Shown: in pieces, positions 39,837-53,042 of the stretch
Position numbering within the stretch: position 1 is the stretch's first letter
Layout: each line of letters starts with the position of its first letter
NCBI GenBank assembly: GCA_018894105.1
Contig: CM032124.1
Span: 6,495,501-6,559,500 of the forward strand
Origin: Jacaranda mimosifolia
Taxonomy: Eukaryota; Streptophyta; Magnoliopsida; Lamiales; Bignoniaceae
Reading direction: 5' to 3'
Length of the DNA: 64,000 nucleotides
The notes under the pieces: generated by a model
Databases searched by the model: none
What the model was told of the DNA's origin: nothing
The model's input: the letters and a program-made list of their open reading frames with translations, nothing else
Program-made: the position numbers and the translations under genes

Positions 39837-42596
39837 TGGACTTTTTGCTAGACCAACTCCAACTATTCTAACTGTTGTATATGCTTCCCTTATGGGATTT
39901 CCACTTACATTAAAGGAGATCACATGCAGATAAACGGGCCTGCCCCAGAAAACAACATTTAAGTCCCTTCTGCAAATGAAGGGACCCCCACATGGCCTTG
40001 GCTAGATTTGCTCATCTAACTGCTATATATTTTTCTAGTGTTCATATCACTGGTCCAGAAGAAGCGGTTTTGGGAGAGAAATAAAGGTGCAATGGAAAGA
40101 TTCCCAACTTGGATTATAAGGACAGTATGTCAGTATCCCCTGAATTCTAAGGGTCCACGGCACCACATGACTTAATGGACCCCCACACCCACATGATTCT
40201 TGATAATATATGTAGGACTTATTTTTGCTCCCAAATTCTGTAGTAGTATTTTAGTTGCCTTTGGCAATTGTTTAGAAAACAATTGTTTTGGAAGAATATT
40301 TTTATAGTTGCTAACGGAATAGGTAACAAAGTGACTTTGTCGCCCACTGCTACTAAATCACCACCCTAGGTTAAACTGATGGATTGAGAAATGTATTCAA
40401 AATGAAGTTTTGTTTTGGGAGTTTATTTTATATGTGTTCGTATGTAGGTTTTTCTCTCAATAGTGGTGTTGTATTAAGTTTTTTTGTACTATTATACTAC
40501 AATAACTAGTATGTCGTCCCTATGTGCATAAATAATTATGAGTTATTTAAATAGTGTGCGTAGGAAGTTGGAAGCAGAGATAACAATGTGGCTAGTATAG
40601 GGTGGGTTTGGCCAAACTCAAGACCTGTACCCTAAAGGAACGAGTAGACCGTACTTAGGAGCATGAGTGGATGCAAGAAAATGACTGGGTGTGCTTGTGG
40701 AAGAAAGAAATTATGAGATACTTGCAGGGATATTTTTGGTAAAGAACAATTTGGTGAAGCAATTTGATAATCGCCATTTTGTAAGTGTAAGGACTCTTTT
40801 TTTTTATATAGTACTAGTCGTCATGGCATGCCATCCAGTCCTTTGTACACATTAATTTATCATATCATTGATGCTAAATTATATCAATAAATTAGTACTC
40901 AATTTTTTATAGTATACATTAGCAATAACAATAATCACATTAATAGCATATAATAGTAATTAACCATTAATATAAACTCATATTTAGCAGATTATTTCTA
41001 CATCAAAGTTTAAAATTATTAAATATATCTATCTATTCATTCCATAAATTTTGTTATTATGTTTTCACTATATTACTTGTGTTTTTAGTGTTAAATTAAA
41101 TGACAAATTCACTTTTGAAATTAAATTGAAAATTAAGGGTATAATCAGTAAAGCAAATTTTGGTGTAGCATGGCGTAACTGCCACTTTGAGTGTGTAAAA
41201 AGCCTTTTTTTTTTATATAGTATAGATAAATATTTTTTATGGTGATATAATAATTTTAAAAAGTAAATATATCTATATTTAAACAATGATGAGAAGATAT
41301 AAATATATATAATTTTAATTAATGTATAATTAGAAATTTTTAAGTAACATTTTGAGTAAAATGATTTGATTTTATTATAGGAGGAAGATGAATTTTGCTA
41401 TACATGTCTTTGCATGTATCTCTGTCTAATTAGTGGTGTTACATTAAGTTTATATATTATTATCTATCAATTTATGGTGATATAATAGTTCAAAAATATA
41501 TATTTATATTAAAATAATAATTGAAAGATTAATAAATTTATCATCTAATTTTCATTGATTTAATAATTTGAAATGATTAGAGTCTTAATAATTTTTTGAG
41601 AAAAATATTGAATTTTGGATAAAATATATGGTTTTGGGCAGAATAGGCCTTTTATTTTGCAGCTGCCCTAGGGTTACTCCCACAAGTTCTATTTATTTAT
41701 TTATATTCACGCATGTCGGATATCTACTAAGTTCGAATCCGTAATCTCACACTTTATGTGTGAGACTTATATTATTGGGTCAAAGGCCACTCAACAAGCT
41801 ATTCCACAAGTTGTTACTTGACATAAACACTCACTAAAAGAAAATTGACATTAAGTGGCATCAACTTGGTGACATTTTATAATATAATAAAACAAAAAAG
41901 TATTATGGTGATAGTTGTAAAAGAATGCTACTATAATTTAATATTTGGTGGCATTTGATTATTAAATGACAAACAAAATAGTAACATTTGATTGAAAATG
42001 TCACGATAAATTTATGTCAAGGACATTTAACTAGTATCACTAATATTTTTTAGAAAAATGCCACTAATATGTAGTTATAGTGTCATTTGAAGAAAAATAT
42101 TGTAAAGTATTTGGTGGCACTAATTTAGAGGCATTTATTTTGTAATCACACACAAAAGTAATATAGTGATAGTAAAAAAAATGTATCACTATAATAAAAT
42201 ACTTAGTGGCACTTGATTCTTAGTTGACATATAAAATAGTGGTATGTGATTGAAAATGCCAACAAAAATATAATTTGAAAGTGTTTAACTAGTGCCACTA
42301 ATTTTTCTTGAAGAATGTCACTTATAGTTACTTATATTGTCACTTACAAAAAATGCCATAAAATATTTAGTGCCACTAGCTTAGTGACATTTGGTATTGT
42401 AATGATATACAAGAGTAATATGGTGATAATTGAAAATTGTCACTGTAATACAATATTTAGTGGTGGTTGATTAATAAACGACAAAAAAAAAAAAAATAGT
42501 GAACATTTGATTGAAAATACCAATATAAATATATTTACAATGCATTTGAATAGTGCTACTAATTTTTTCTTAAAAAAAACCACTCATATTTAGGGA

Positions 42597-43465
42597 AAAT
42601 GTCATAAATGGTCAATAAAGTTTTAGTTTAGAATCACTTTAGTCCTCAAACTTTAAAACTTCCTTTTTTAGTCCCTAAAGTTTGGATTTAGTTTCAATCT
42701 AGTCCCTAAGTCAACTTTCCGGCAACTTTTAAGAGCAAAATTGTCAATTTATAGTTTTATGTTTCACTTTAGTCCTTATATAAGGTTTTATTTTCCACTT
42801 TAGTCCCTGTATAAGATTTTATATTCCAATTTAATCCCTATGTTACTTTTTTTCTTTTTATAAATATATGTGCATGTGTATATATATAATTGAAACTAAT
42901 ATTATTATTAACATTAAATAATATATTATTGTATATTAATATCATTTGTGATACTATTACAATTAATAATATTGTGGTGGCATGCGTCATTAATGCGGGG
43001 GCACACCGCTTGGTGGAGCATTTAGTGTGGTTGAGGGGTTGCTACCTTTCTTAGACTTCCATGGTCGATATTGTCACTTCTGCATGATATATTCTCGGGT
43101 GATCGATAAGACGTGATCCAGCTCGGGTTAGATCTTACTGGACGAATAAGGGAGAACGCCTTGGGTTCGGGTCGACCAGAATTTGGTCGATGAGGTAGTG
43201 CCAATGCACTGCCATGGCTGGCAAAACCCGACGTCAAGTTGCAGTCGATAGGCCGAGCCTATCGACGATTGGGCCGCTGGACATCACATCACTGCCTTGG
43301 TCGAGTATTTGTTGGGTTGTCCCATATCAATAATAATACTAATAATATTATATAATTATATTATCATAATAATACTATTATTATCATTGATAATATTAAT
43401 TTTATTATTCTTATGATTAATTATAATAATAATAATAAAATTAATTTAATATTTATTAGTATCAT

Positions 43466-43523
<58 letters not shown>

Positions 43524-43803
43524 ATTATTATATTTATAATACTTTTAATACTATATATTATGAATATAATTAAAATTATTATGATATAATCTTTATTATT
43601 GTTAATATATCACTAATCATACAATTAATATTATTAATTATAATGGTATCACAAATGATATTAATATATCAATAATATATTATCTAATTTTAATAATAAT
43701 ATATTAGTATCAATTATATATACACACATGCACATATATTTATAAAAAGAAAAAAAGAAAAAGAAAAAAGTAACATAGGGACTAAATTGGAACATAAAAT
43801 TTT
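42597..43803. mobile_element. Inverted-repeat element nested in the CACTA element
   Basis: Arms of about 160-175 bp (42816-42975 and 43627-43802) are inverted copies containing TTCCAATTTAATCCCTATG, a CTTTTT run and a TGTGCATGTGTATATATA block. The left side carries an extra ~220 bp of 'ctttagtcc' repeats (42597-42815) without a counterpart at the right, so the insertion may be composite or lopsided. The interior has a GC-rich block (42975-43329) and an (ATT)n microsatellite. No clear target duplication found. Confidence 0.6.
43467..43521. repeat. (ATT)n microsatellite
   Basis: About 18 uninterrupted ATT units inside the nested element, the longest trinucleotide repeat in the window. Confidence 0.95.
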
Positions 43804-46800
43804 AACATGTAATTTAGTGTATTTTTTATTGCATGTTACCTATCATTTAAAGAAACTTTTGTAGTGTTTAACCTGTCACTATATGTAATTTTTAGTGATA
43901 TATTAGCATGTCATTTAAAATATTTTTTATTGGCACTTTAATATGTTATTTAATGCATTTTTTGTGACATTTGAACGTGTCATATGATGCAATTTTTGTT
44001 GTATTTTATTAATACCAAAATAAAGATAATTTAGTGACATTTATATCTTTAACTATACCGTATAAGTGATACTTTTAAAAAATATTGTTAAATATAAAAT
44101 TGCCACTATAACAATACTTAAGTGATATTTTTAGTGTCCTTCATACTTAATTTTGTTGTAGTGACTTTGCAAAAGGCTAAGATCCTAACTGTTTACATTT
44201 CTAAAACTATTTATCAAAATTTTTAAAATATGTTTATTTTACTCATATTTCAATAAAATATGACTTATTTTTATTCTTTTGGATCCAATCAATGTGAGAG
44301 ATTGGAAGTGGCGATTTCCGGACCTGCCGGCGTAATTTCATACTTACGTCTTATCTTGTCAAAATAAGACCCGCACCATTAATCTTTGATATGCTCTGCC
44401 TATTTAAAAATTAAAAATTTACAAATAATATATTCTCTTTCTGTCCATATCATATAATACTGAGTTGACATAAAGAAAATTATAAAATCCACATGACATT
44501 AAATAATAATTATTCCTCCGAGCATAATGTGATTGATGCAACCTAAGAATAATAATGAGACCCATAGGCTATAGCCCTCACTTCACAATGTTATTATCAC
44601 ATAAAAAATTCTTATTTTAAAAACATTAAAACCAAGCATATTTGATATTTCTAAAAGTCCATCTTTTCTCGTATGGAAACATATAAATCAAATACATTTT
44701 TATTTTCCGTCCTATAAAATGAATATTTTTATCAACCAATCTAAATACATTTTTAATTTTATATAATTAAGAGTAGATATTCTCCTTGTAATAAAATTAA
44801 AATTGGCTTTTCTAAAAAAGCTAAAAGAAATTGCACGCAGCAGCAGATATACGATTAATTTTTGTGAATCAAAATAAAAAATTGAGATAAATTTTGTATT
44901 TTTTATGAAAATGCCATCATACTATAGAAGAAGTGGTACTTATGCATGTCCAAATTGTGAATCATAGTCAAGCAAAAGGACACTGGCACCTCAAACGAAT
45001 TTGGAAAGACGATTGTCGATGAGTTTCTTTTATTACAAAAATTATGTTCTAACATTTTTGTGCAGCTAAAAAAAAGTGTCAGAAGCATTATTGCACATGG
45101 AATTTGCCGATGGTTAGTGGGACTTTTCTTTGCCCGAATAAGTTCCCATCCCTCTTCTTACCTTATTCTTGAGCAATTGAACAAGAGCTTACATTGGTCT
45201 TAATAAGTTCGAATCCATGGACAAGGAAAACAAAGGAGGAGAAAGGATTAGCCTTCTTACTGTGTGGCCCATCAAAAAGCGTTAATCGATGATGTCTGTC
45301 TAGCAAAGTCTTGTTAACCCAAACGAACATTCAAATATTTGTTTTACATTCATTTGTAGAAGTACTCTTAATCGGTTGAAAACCATATCAACAGGTATTC
45401 CATCTTGTAGGTGTAGGCAACATTTTTGAATGATATTTTTATTTTCGTGTCTTAACCATCATCAAATACTCAGGTTGAACGGACAAATTCAATGAGAAGT
45501 AAAGATACGTTGGTATGTTGAGAGGTGTACCACCGAAAATTCTCCAATACAAAAATCAATAAAAGGGTAACAGATAATGCAAATTTGAAAACAAAACTGT
45601 ATTGTGGACAGTTAAATTAATGTTGTATGCCTATAAAATGTAATTAGGAAGTATATATTGTGATGTTAATTAGGGATGAAAATCAGATGATTGATGATGG
45701 TTAAATGTGTTGAAAACATTCCTTATTAGCGAAAATTAGGTCACGCCAGTCTTTAGGGCTTTGTTTGCGAATGTTTCCTCAAATAAACTGCAGCACTCAG
45801 AACAAAACCAAATAAAATAGACATCCCCCATTTCCAATATCAAAACACACTTTAAATTTTCTCAAAAAATCTCCCCAAATCATTTCTACCACATTATTAT
45901 TCTCCACATTCCTCGATTTATACACACCAATCATTAGAACTACATATGTCTATTAAAGATAAAAATTAAAGTCAAGTGCATCTACAGTAAATTTTATCCC
46001 CGCCAAAAATATTTTTGAACAAATTATTTTCATCCAAAATATTTTCCAACACTCCTTTAAATATTGACAAATGAGTATAACATTCCTCAATCCCACTATC
46101 AAAATAAATTTTCCAAAAATATTTTTTCCTTACATTTTCACTAGAAATATTAATTATTTTTATTTTTGAATCTCTCTTAACCTCCCACAAGTACTTATTG
46201 TTGTTACAAAACAATTAAATTATAATTATATCATTAAAACACGACTTCCTAGGCATAAAAAAAAATGAATTGCCTAATTTTCAAACATATACCTAATAAT
46301 TATTATTTTCATAAAAATATTCAAATACAATCTTCATTTTATTTCAAAAATTATAACTAATTTTAAAAATTTTAAAAGTACTAAAAATGAAAATTAAAAT
46401 GAAAAAAAAAAAAGCAAATGGACTCTATTAGTCAAGCCCACCAAGATGGGCATTTGGACCCAAATGGGCCGAAGTCCACTAAACATTAAATCGCTAATAA
46501 TATTTTTTAAAGTCAAAAGGGACATGAAAAATCATTTGTAAAATTTAAAGCTATGCCTCTATGCAAACACATTCAAAGCAAATAACTCGATAAATTCCCC
46601 CTAATCCTCGAAAAAGACCCTTACTCATTTTAGGAGCATCATCTTGGGGTCATATGTGAAAATGCCTCTTCTCAATCCCAAACCCTTCGATTTGAGGGGA
46701 GAGAGATTATGATGATACGTAGTTGTCTCACATTAAAAGGAGGTCATGTCTTAAAATAGTTTATAAACTATTTTTCCTCTCATCACTTTGAGGTACTTTT

Positions 46801-47608
46801 TTTAAGGACAAAATCTCTCACTATATGTATGTCAGTAGGACAATATTTCAAAATAATTGAGCCTTCCTATTTTGCGACAAATCATCATCAGATAGTAATT
46901 GTCAATCATATTATATATACATGTACAAATATTATGCCTATTAATAAAAAAGTGAAAACATAGTATTTATTTTTCCATTTCACATTGTTGTCATACAACT
47001 TATAAAGAAAATGATAATTTGGCCAAAAATATAATTTTTGTCCCTTAATTTACTTATAATTTCGTTTTGGTCTCATTCATCTTAATTATTGTAATTTAGT
47101 CCCATAAGTTCTTAATATCTTTCATTTTGGTCTCATTCAACTCATTTGTTCCAATATAGTTCCTTTAACTTTTTAATTGCTTCTATCTTGATCTATTTAA
47201 TTCTTCTTTTTTATGTATTAATTTAGATGCACAATTTTTTAATTGCATTCATTTTAATCATTTGTCTTGGCTCCTGCATCCGTTGGAAAACTATTCCCAA
47301 TTTCGTCCATATAAAAATAAAATTCAGCATATATACGAACACAATCAAACTTCAATCCATCAAACATCAATACAATTTGAATTTTACAAAAAAATCAATT
47401 TCCTCCAAAAAAAAATTAATAGTAATACTAATAAATTCTAAAAAATTCTGAAATATTTAACAATATATAAAAATAATTGTTAAGAAATGTGACAGTAAAA
47501 GATCCATCTAAAAGAATAATAAATCGCTTTTTCTATTTTTGGACGCTAACACGATTTCTTGCACTCTGCGGAAGTCATCACCTGTGCCGGGAGAGACGGA
47601 GAGAGAGA

Positions 47609-50600
47609 ATGGGTGTGAAAATTGGTGGGAAAGTGGAGAAGGTGAGCGGGAAAGAGATAAGTTACGCCGATTTCATTGAAAAGTACCTGGCCCGAAACCA
47701 GCCCGTAATCATCACCGGTCTGACGGGCGATTGGCGGGCCTGCAAAGATTGGGTTTCAGACGACGGAAAGCCTAATCTCCGCTTTTTCTCCGAGCACTTC
47801 GGCGGCTCCAGAGTACAGGTGAGCATACTCTACGACATCTTTTTGGTGGACTTCTTCTCGTTTTGATTCTCTTGAAGGAGGTTGTTAGATGAGGATATTA
47901 CTCACCTTTATTTTATAGGTTGCCGATTGTGGTACGAGGGAATTTACGGATCAAAAGAGGGTAGAAATGTCGGTTTCCGAATTTGTCGATCGTTGGCTAG
48001 AGATTTCGGCTTGTGATAATGGTGGGGCTGACGGAAAATCGTTGTTGTATTTGAAAGATTGGCATTTTGTTAAGGTGTGCCTTCTCCGAAGTTAGTTCTT
48101 TTTCTTTGTTTTTCTGTTAAAGTCCGTAATTTTCAAATGAGAAATCTATGTTATATGCTATTAGATGTCAAACAATAAGTTCAAAAGATAACTTGATAAT
48201 GCAAACTGTGGCTCCAGATTAGACTTGGCTTGAGTGCGTGTGTGAGTCAAAACCAAGTCTCTAGATTGCGGATGAAGTACCCTTTTTTAGATGAAAGCAA
48301 TACTATTTTGGAAGAGTTTCATGCAAGCAAGTGCAATTGCTAGCGATATTATCACTTGTTAGAACCCAATTGTAACTAATTCAAGGATGAGATAGAGTTT
48401 GCGGGGGTTTGTGTTGAGATTAATGCATTTATGCATGAATCAGTCTCCAAGGTTCTTTTTTTTCTTATTAATAAAGAAAATTGCATGCATGTCTTTTATT
48501 GGAGAAAGGGAAGAAAAACAGTTTTCGGTTTTGTTTCTTTATGTGAGAATATTGTTGACTTCTTTGGTTCTCATCGGTATGCTCGATAACTGGTCTCATT
48601 TTCATTTTGGGGTATGCATCCTTCTGTTTTTATGTTTAAGCTGTGAAACTTTGTTCTTTGTTTGTTTTCCTAGTTATGATGGATCAAATACCATTTGATT
48701 CTTTGTTTAGCTGAGTTACATGAAACATTAAGTATTATAGGAACTGAAGAAAATAGAGAAGTATAAGGTTTTTCTCTCTTCTTCCTTTTTCCAGGTCCCA
48801 TGTCCTTGCTCTATGGGCAAGACATAGCTAAGCTTGGAGTCGTCAAAATATATCTCTCGTGGTACTTATGCTTAAGTCTATTCCGTGATGTTATGCGGTC
48901 TTTTCACTTCAGCTACAAGATTCATCTCCTGGAGCAGTCCTGATATGTTGTCTTGCTGATTGAACATTTGCAGGAGTACCCAGATTATGTTGCCTACAGC
49001 ACACCAATTTTTTTTCTTGATGATTGGCTGAATCTCTATCTTGATAAGTACCGTATGCATGATGATCCTGACAGTTACCAAGAGAGAAATGATTTTAGTT
49101 GCTCGGACTATCGTTTTGTGTACATGGGAGCAAAAGGTTTGAAAATAAACCCGACAAAATTTTTCTCTAAGATTTTGCTATAATATCTGGCCAATCTATG
49201 CTGATAATTGACTGAATGCATATATTTTTTCTTGGAGAAAGAATGTGACGCATTTGATTCCAAGTGCAGGGACATGGACTCCTCTGCATGCTGATGTTTT
49301 CAGGTCATATAGTTGGTCAGCCAATGTATGTGGCAGGAAACAATGGTATTTTCTGTCTCCAAGTCAACATCACCTTGTGTTTGACAGGTGAGGATAAATT
49401 TTGTTTCATTTTTTTATCAGTTGCTAAGCAGTTAATTGTCTATTGGTTAGATAACATGGAGAGCAATATGGACACATTCAAGATGAAAAAGAAGGAAGTT
49501 GATGGGTTGTAGCAATTCGTTCACTCTCTCTGAATATCTGAAAGAGAAAATTTCACGTAGCATTGCAACTATGCCCATTAATTGATAGAGAATAAAGAAC
49601 ATTTGTTGATCTATATCACTCTTTAATGATTTCATTATCATCTTTAGCTAATTAATTTCTAAAGGATCACTGTGGCAGACCAATTTCTGAATGTCAATCT
49701 TTCCATTATCAGTTTCTCATCTCTTTGCCCCTCGCAGGAGAATGAACTGTATTATTTTTCTGTTTGTATTTAATGAAATTATTTATTGCTTGTTGCGAAG
49801 AAAATAGTGACTTGGATGAAAATTTGAATATTCACATTTATATTTCTCCATAAGAATGCACAGCTCATCTAGTAAACATGAAGTTCCAAATAATTTTCAA
49901 GAAGCATCACCATGGGAAGGAAATGGGTGATCCTCATTTATACCCAGTTATACAACACTGGCAAACATGAATTATCATACCTCTACCCTTCCTTCAATTG
50001 GTTTGGACTACTAAAATGACAATGTGGATATGCCATGGAGACATCATACAAGTAAAAAATGTTCCTAAAGTTGTAAAAATGTGTCCAACTGCTAACATGG
50101 GGAAGATCTGTGACAAGTGATTACCTGAACTTAAAAAATATTATTTGGGCTGACTATGCAACTTATGCTTCTATATTTTATTCAGATATATGAAGTCTTC
50201 TGTATATAACATCTTTGAAGAAGTTTGCAAAACAAATTACCCTGGATTTGAGAAGGTATTTTGCAAACTAAGATAGCATGCTTGCCTTTCCTGAGTATTT
50301 TTATTACTTTCATGGGAAACTCTGACATAGTGTTTGCTTACTATATATTTTTTGTTTGTCCAGGCAATATGGTTGGAATGTACTCAGGAACAAAATGAAA
50401 TCATCTTTGTCCCCAGTGGATGGTACCATCAAGTTCATAATCTGGTATTCTTGAAGGATTGACTTAATATTGCTTTGTTTATTACATTTTTTCCCATAAA
50501 AATCAGCACATTATTGAAGTGGACAAACTTGCCAAGAGAATCAAGATGATTTGATTGGTTAAATGACCCAAAAAATTGCTCGCAAGCGACATTTAATAAA

Positions 50601-53042
50601 TTCTTTTGTCGGTTAACTTTCTTGTTTTTAGGAAGTTTGTGTGGATTCTGTAGCATGTTATGTTTAATCATATGAATGTTTTGGAATCATCTCAACATGC
50701 ACCGGATATCAAGGTAAGGCAAAGTAGATACAACTACAATTTCATCTACTTTTTCTGATCTATGTTGCAATTCATTTTTTTAGCCCTTGGAAACATCCAA
50801 TATACACTATTCTGCTGTATTTCACACTTAGCCTGTAATTTTGGAAGATCCGGTAGTGTATTTAATAAAGCCCCAAGGGAGGACGGAGAGTCTCTCTTGT
50901 GTAAAATAAGGTTAGTGATATCCAAATACGATCCAGCTGTGTGTAATAGTTGGTTCCCTATGTCATTATGGAGGCTGATAATTGAGGATACTATGAAAAC
51001 TGAATGTGCTCCTGTAGAGTGATACCAGTCCTCCATTAGCGCCACCAAATTGGTTGATCGTGCTCTGGAAATTTTGATTTTTGGCTTTTCGCTCAACTGG
51101 TACTGATGGAACTTGAGTTCAATGTGATTATGTGAGGCTTGACAGTCTGCTTTTGTGCTTGAGCTTGTCCCCAAGTAAACTATCTAGCTTTACCTCAGTT
51201 TATTCAGCTTGTTGCTTGACCCTGTCGGCGTTAGCTTGTGAGTTGCATGAGTAAATAATAGGACATTTGTTGTATTTGATGTATCTTTTCTATGTTTTTA
51301 ATTATATATATAAGAAAATAACAAAACCACAAAAGAATCGAATAAATGCTTGCAACCAACTAGCAAGCCATAGAACAAAAAGTTTCAAGCTAGGGGAAGA
51401 AATAGGAATCAAGATCAATGAATATCTTTCTTCTCTTTGAGCAGGCTCAGATTAACTATCTAGCTCGTCTCAGCTTATTCAGCTTGTGGCTCGAGCTTGT
51501 TGAGTCTGAACCTGTGCGTGGCTCGAATAAATAATAGTATGATTTTTCTTTTTGTATGTTAATTCTTTTCTTTATTTTGAATTGTATTTAAGAACATAAC
51601 AAAACCACAAAACATTTAGATAAATGCTTGCAACTGACTTGCAAGCTGTAGAACAAAAAGTTCTAAGCTAAAGCTCAATAAATAGAGATCTAGTTCAAAA
51701 AATTATTTGAGAACTTGTTTTATGTCCCATGCATTATGCTCTTTGTAGGTGGTTAAAGGTTCTCTCTGTCTGTATGCTGTGTGATCTGACTAAGCTAATA
51801 ACTAATATGGAGTAAGATTTACTGAATGGAATTGCATTCATGTAATAAAATGTGCTTAACAGTATAGAAATTTTCAAAGTCCACCAAGGGCTCATTCAAT
51901 CATCTGAAGCTTAGGCCTTGTAAGAAGTTGAATTCCACAAGAGAACACATGGCTTAGATCTCCCTATATTAGAACTGCCTAACTCAAATGGACATGATAT
52001 AAATTTTTTTTTGTTTATTCTTCGGGCATTACAAAGATGCCAATGACAATGATGATCATGATTTTCAGGAGGATACGGTATCAATCAATCACAATTGGTT
52101 CAACGCCAACAACATTTCTTGGGTGGTAAGTATGTAATGTACAAACACTATGCTGGCAAAAATCCTTATGTAACACACAGGTTCTGTTTTGCCAGTGGGA
52201 TTTGCTTCTGAGAGAATATCATGAGGCTAAGGGATATATTGATGACATCAAGGACATATGTGATGATTTTGAGGAGCTCTGCCAGAGGAATCTCGCAGCT
52301 AATGCAGGTATGCCTTAATGCACAATATATACCACACAGCACTAAAAAGACATTTTTCATAAGCCTGCGTGGTCTTAGCTTGTGCATACAATTTCACTAG
52401 AGAAACCCAAGCTTTGAAGATCCAGAATATTATCTAATCAGGTTGCATGTATAGTCTATGCTAAACCTATTGAAAGAAGATTAAATAGATCAGGCTGCAA
52501 TGTCAGTTTTTGGTGAAATGCTAATTGGCTTAACTAGAGACAATTTGGTTTTACATTATTATTCCTCCTTCCTTACTGTTAGCTATCCATTTCTTGTAGG
52601 CATGGATTTCAGAGATTTTTTCAACTTCATGATTCGCTTTGCCTTAGCCAACACAGTCCTACTTCACCAATTAACAAGCAATAACAGAAATATCAAGTGG
52701 AGTTCATCTCAACTGGCTCGGCTTTTGCTTTTCAACCTTAGAAACATCCAAAGTGTTGCTGCCAAGATGAAATCTGTAGCTGCATGGGTAAATCGTGATA
52801 GTGCTACTATTAACATCAGGGCAACCATTGAGGATCAGTCATTCGTGGAGTTCTGCAATTCTTTGGGAAGAACTTATGGCATGGCGTACAACCATAGTGA
52901 AATAAATGTCAATCCAGATCCAAATTTTCTCGAAAACAAGCAACTCAATCCTTTTGACCGTTTTGGATCTCATATTTGTAATCCTGATGAGCTGATTTCA
53001 TTTGTAGAGTATGCTTTCAAACTAGTGGGAACTGAAGGTTGA
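47609..53042 (+). CDS. JMJ20: JmjC-domain oxygenase, JMJD4 / JMJ20-like
   Basis: Fe(II)- and 2-oxoglutarate-dependent oxygenase. Animal JMJD4 hydroxylates a lysine of translation release factor eRF1; the Arabidopsis relative JMJ20 has been described as a histone arginine demethylase acting in germination. Nine exons: 47609-47818, 47919-48074, 48974-49136, 49270-49387, 50186-50255, 50364-50444, 52069-52125, 52196-52307 and 52600-53042, all GT-AG and in phase, giving 469 residues. The JmjC core shows QPVIITGLTGDW near the N-terminus, the iron ligands H-x-D in TWTPLHADVFRSYSWSANV, GRKQWYFLSP, and the distal His in FVPSGWYHQVHNL. The helical C-terminal part (FRDFFNFMIRFALANTVLL..) follows. Start chosen at MGVKIGGK; an in-frame ATG at 47477 would add 44 residues. 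Intron 6 (1.6 kb) contains a tandem duplication. Confidence 0.92.
51175..51690. repeat. Tandem duplication in JmjC intron 6
   Basis: Two diverged copies about 277 bp apart: 'tatctagct' at 51181 and 51457, then 'cagcttgt', 'cgaataaat', 'aacaaaaccacaaaa' (51319 and ~51598), 'aaatgcttgcaac' and 'agaacaaaaagtt' in the same order. GAGCTTG/GCTCGAG words resemble those in hAT-type elements. It could be two copies of a small transposon fragment. Confidence 0.7.

Larger units (their letters stand above)
41832..44163. mobile_element. Non-autonomous CACTA (En/Spm-type) element with nested insertion
   Basis: The left end begins CACTAAAAGAAAATTGACAT and the right end, in complement, CACTACAACAAAATTAAGTA. 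Both are flanked by the trinucleotide ACT (41829-41831 and 44164-44166), the 3-bp duplication expected for CACTA elements. The left half holds about three diverged ~256-bp tandem units (near 41868, 42128 and 42383) built from 'gtgacattt', 'ggtgata' and 'gccactaat' words, typical subterminal repeats. The element is interrupted at about 42597-43803 by another repeat. There is no transposase frame. Confidence 0.82.
37100..47476. other. Gene-poor, transposon-rich region between the receptor kinase and the JmjC gene
   Basis: About 10 kb holding a possible LINE remnant (~37440-37560), a MITE (~39385-39836), a nested CACTA element (41832-44163), and AT-rich sequence. 37779-37994 is a short open frame in slightly GC-richer DNA with no family resemblance I recognise. 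46930-47200 has repeated 'ttggtctcattca' and 'tagtccc' words like the arms of Mutator-type MITEs, without definable ends. Nothing recognised in 40000-41800 or 44170-46900. Confidence 0.7.

Noticed and set aside
41690..41815. tRNA-like or SINE B-box sequence (gttcgaatcc) shared in part with 6975-7140
   Set aside because: The shared words (gttcgaatcc, gtgagacttatattattgggtca) show a repeat, but no A box, poly-A tail or duplication was found to support a SINE call.
43022..43237. 71-codon minus-strand frame in the GC-rich block
   Set aside because: Not recognised as a protein; kept only as a possible captured fragment in the findings.
45750..46260. Possible MITE starting GGGCTTTGTTTGCG
   Set aside because: A left end like other MITEs here was seen at 45757, but no matching right end could be found.
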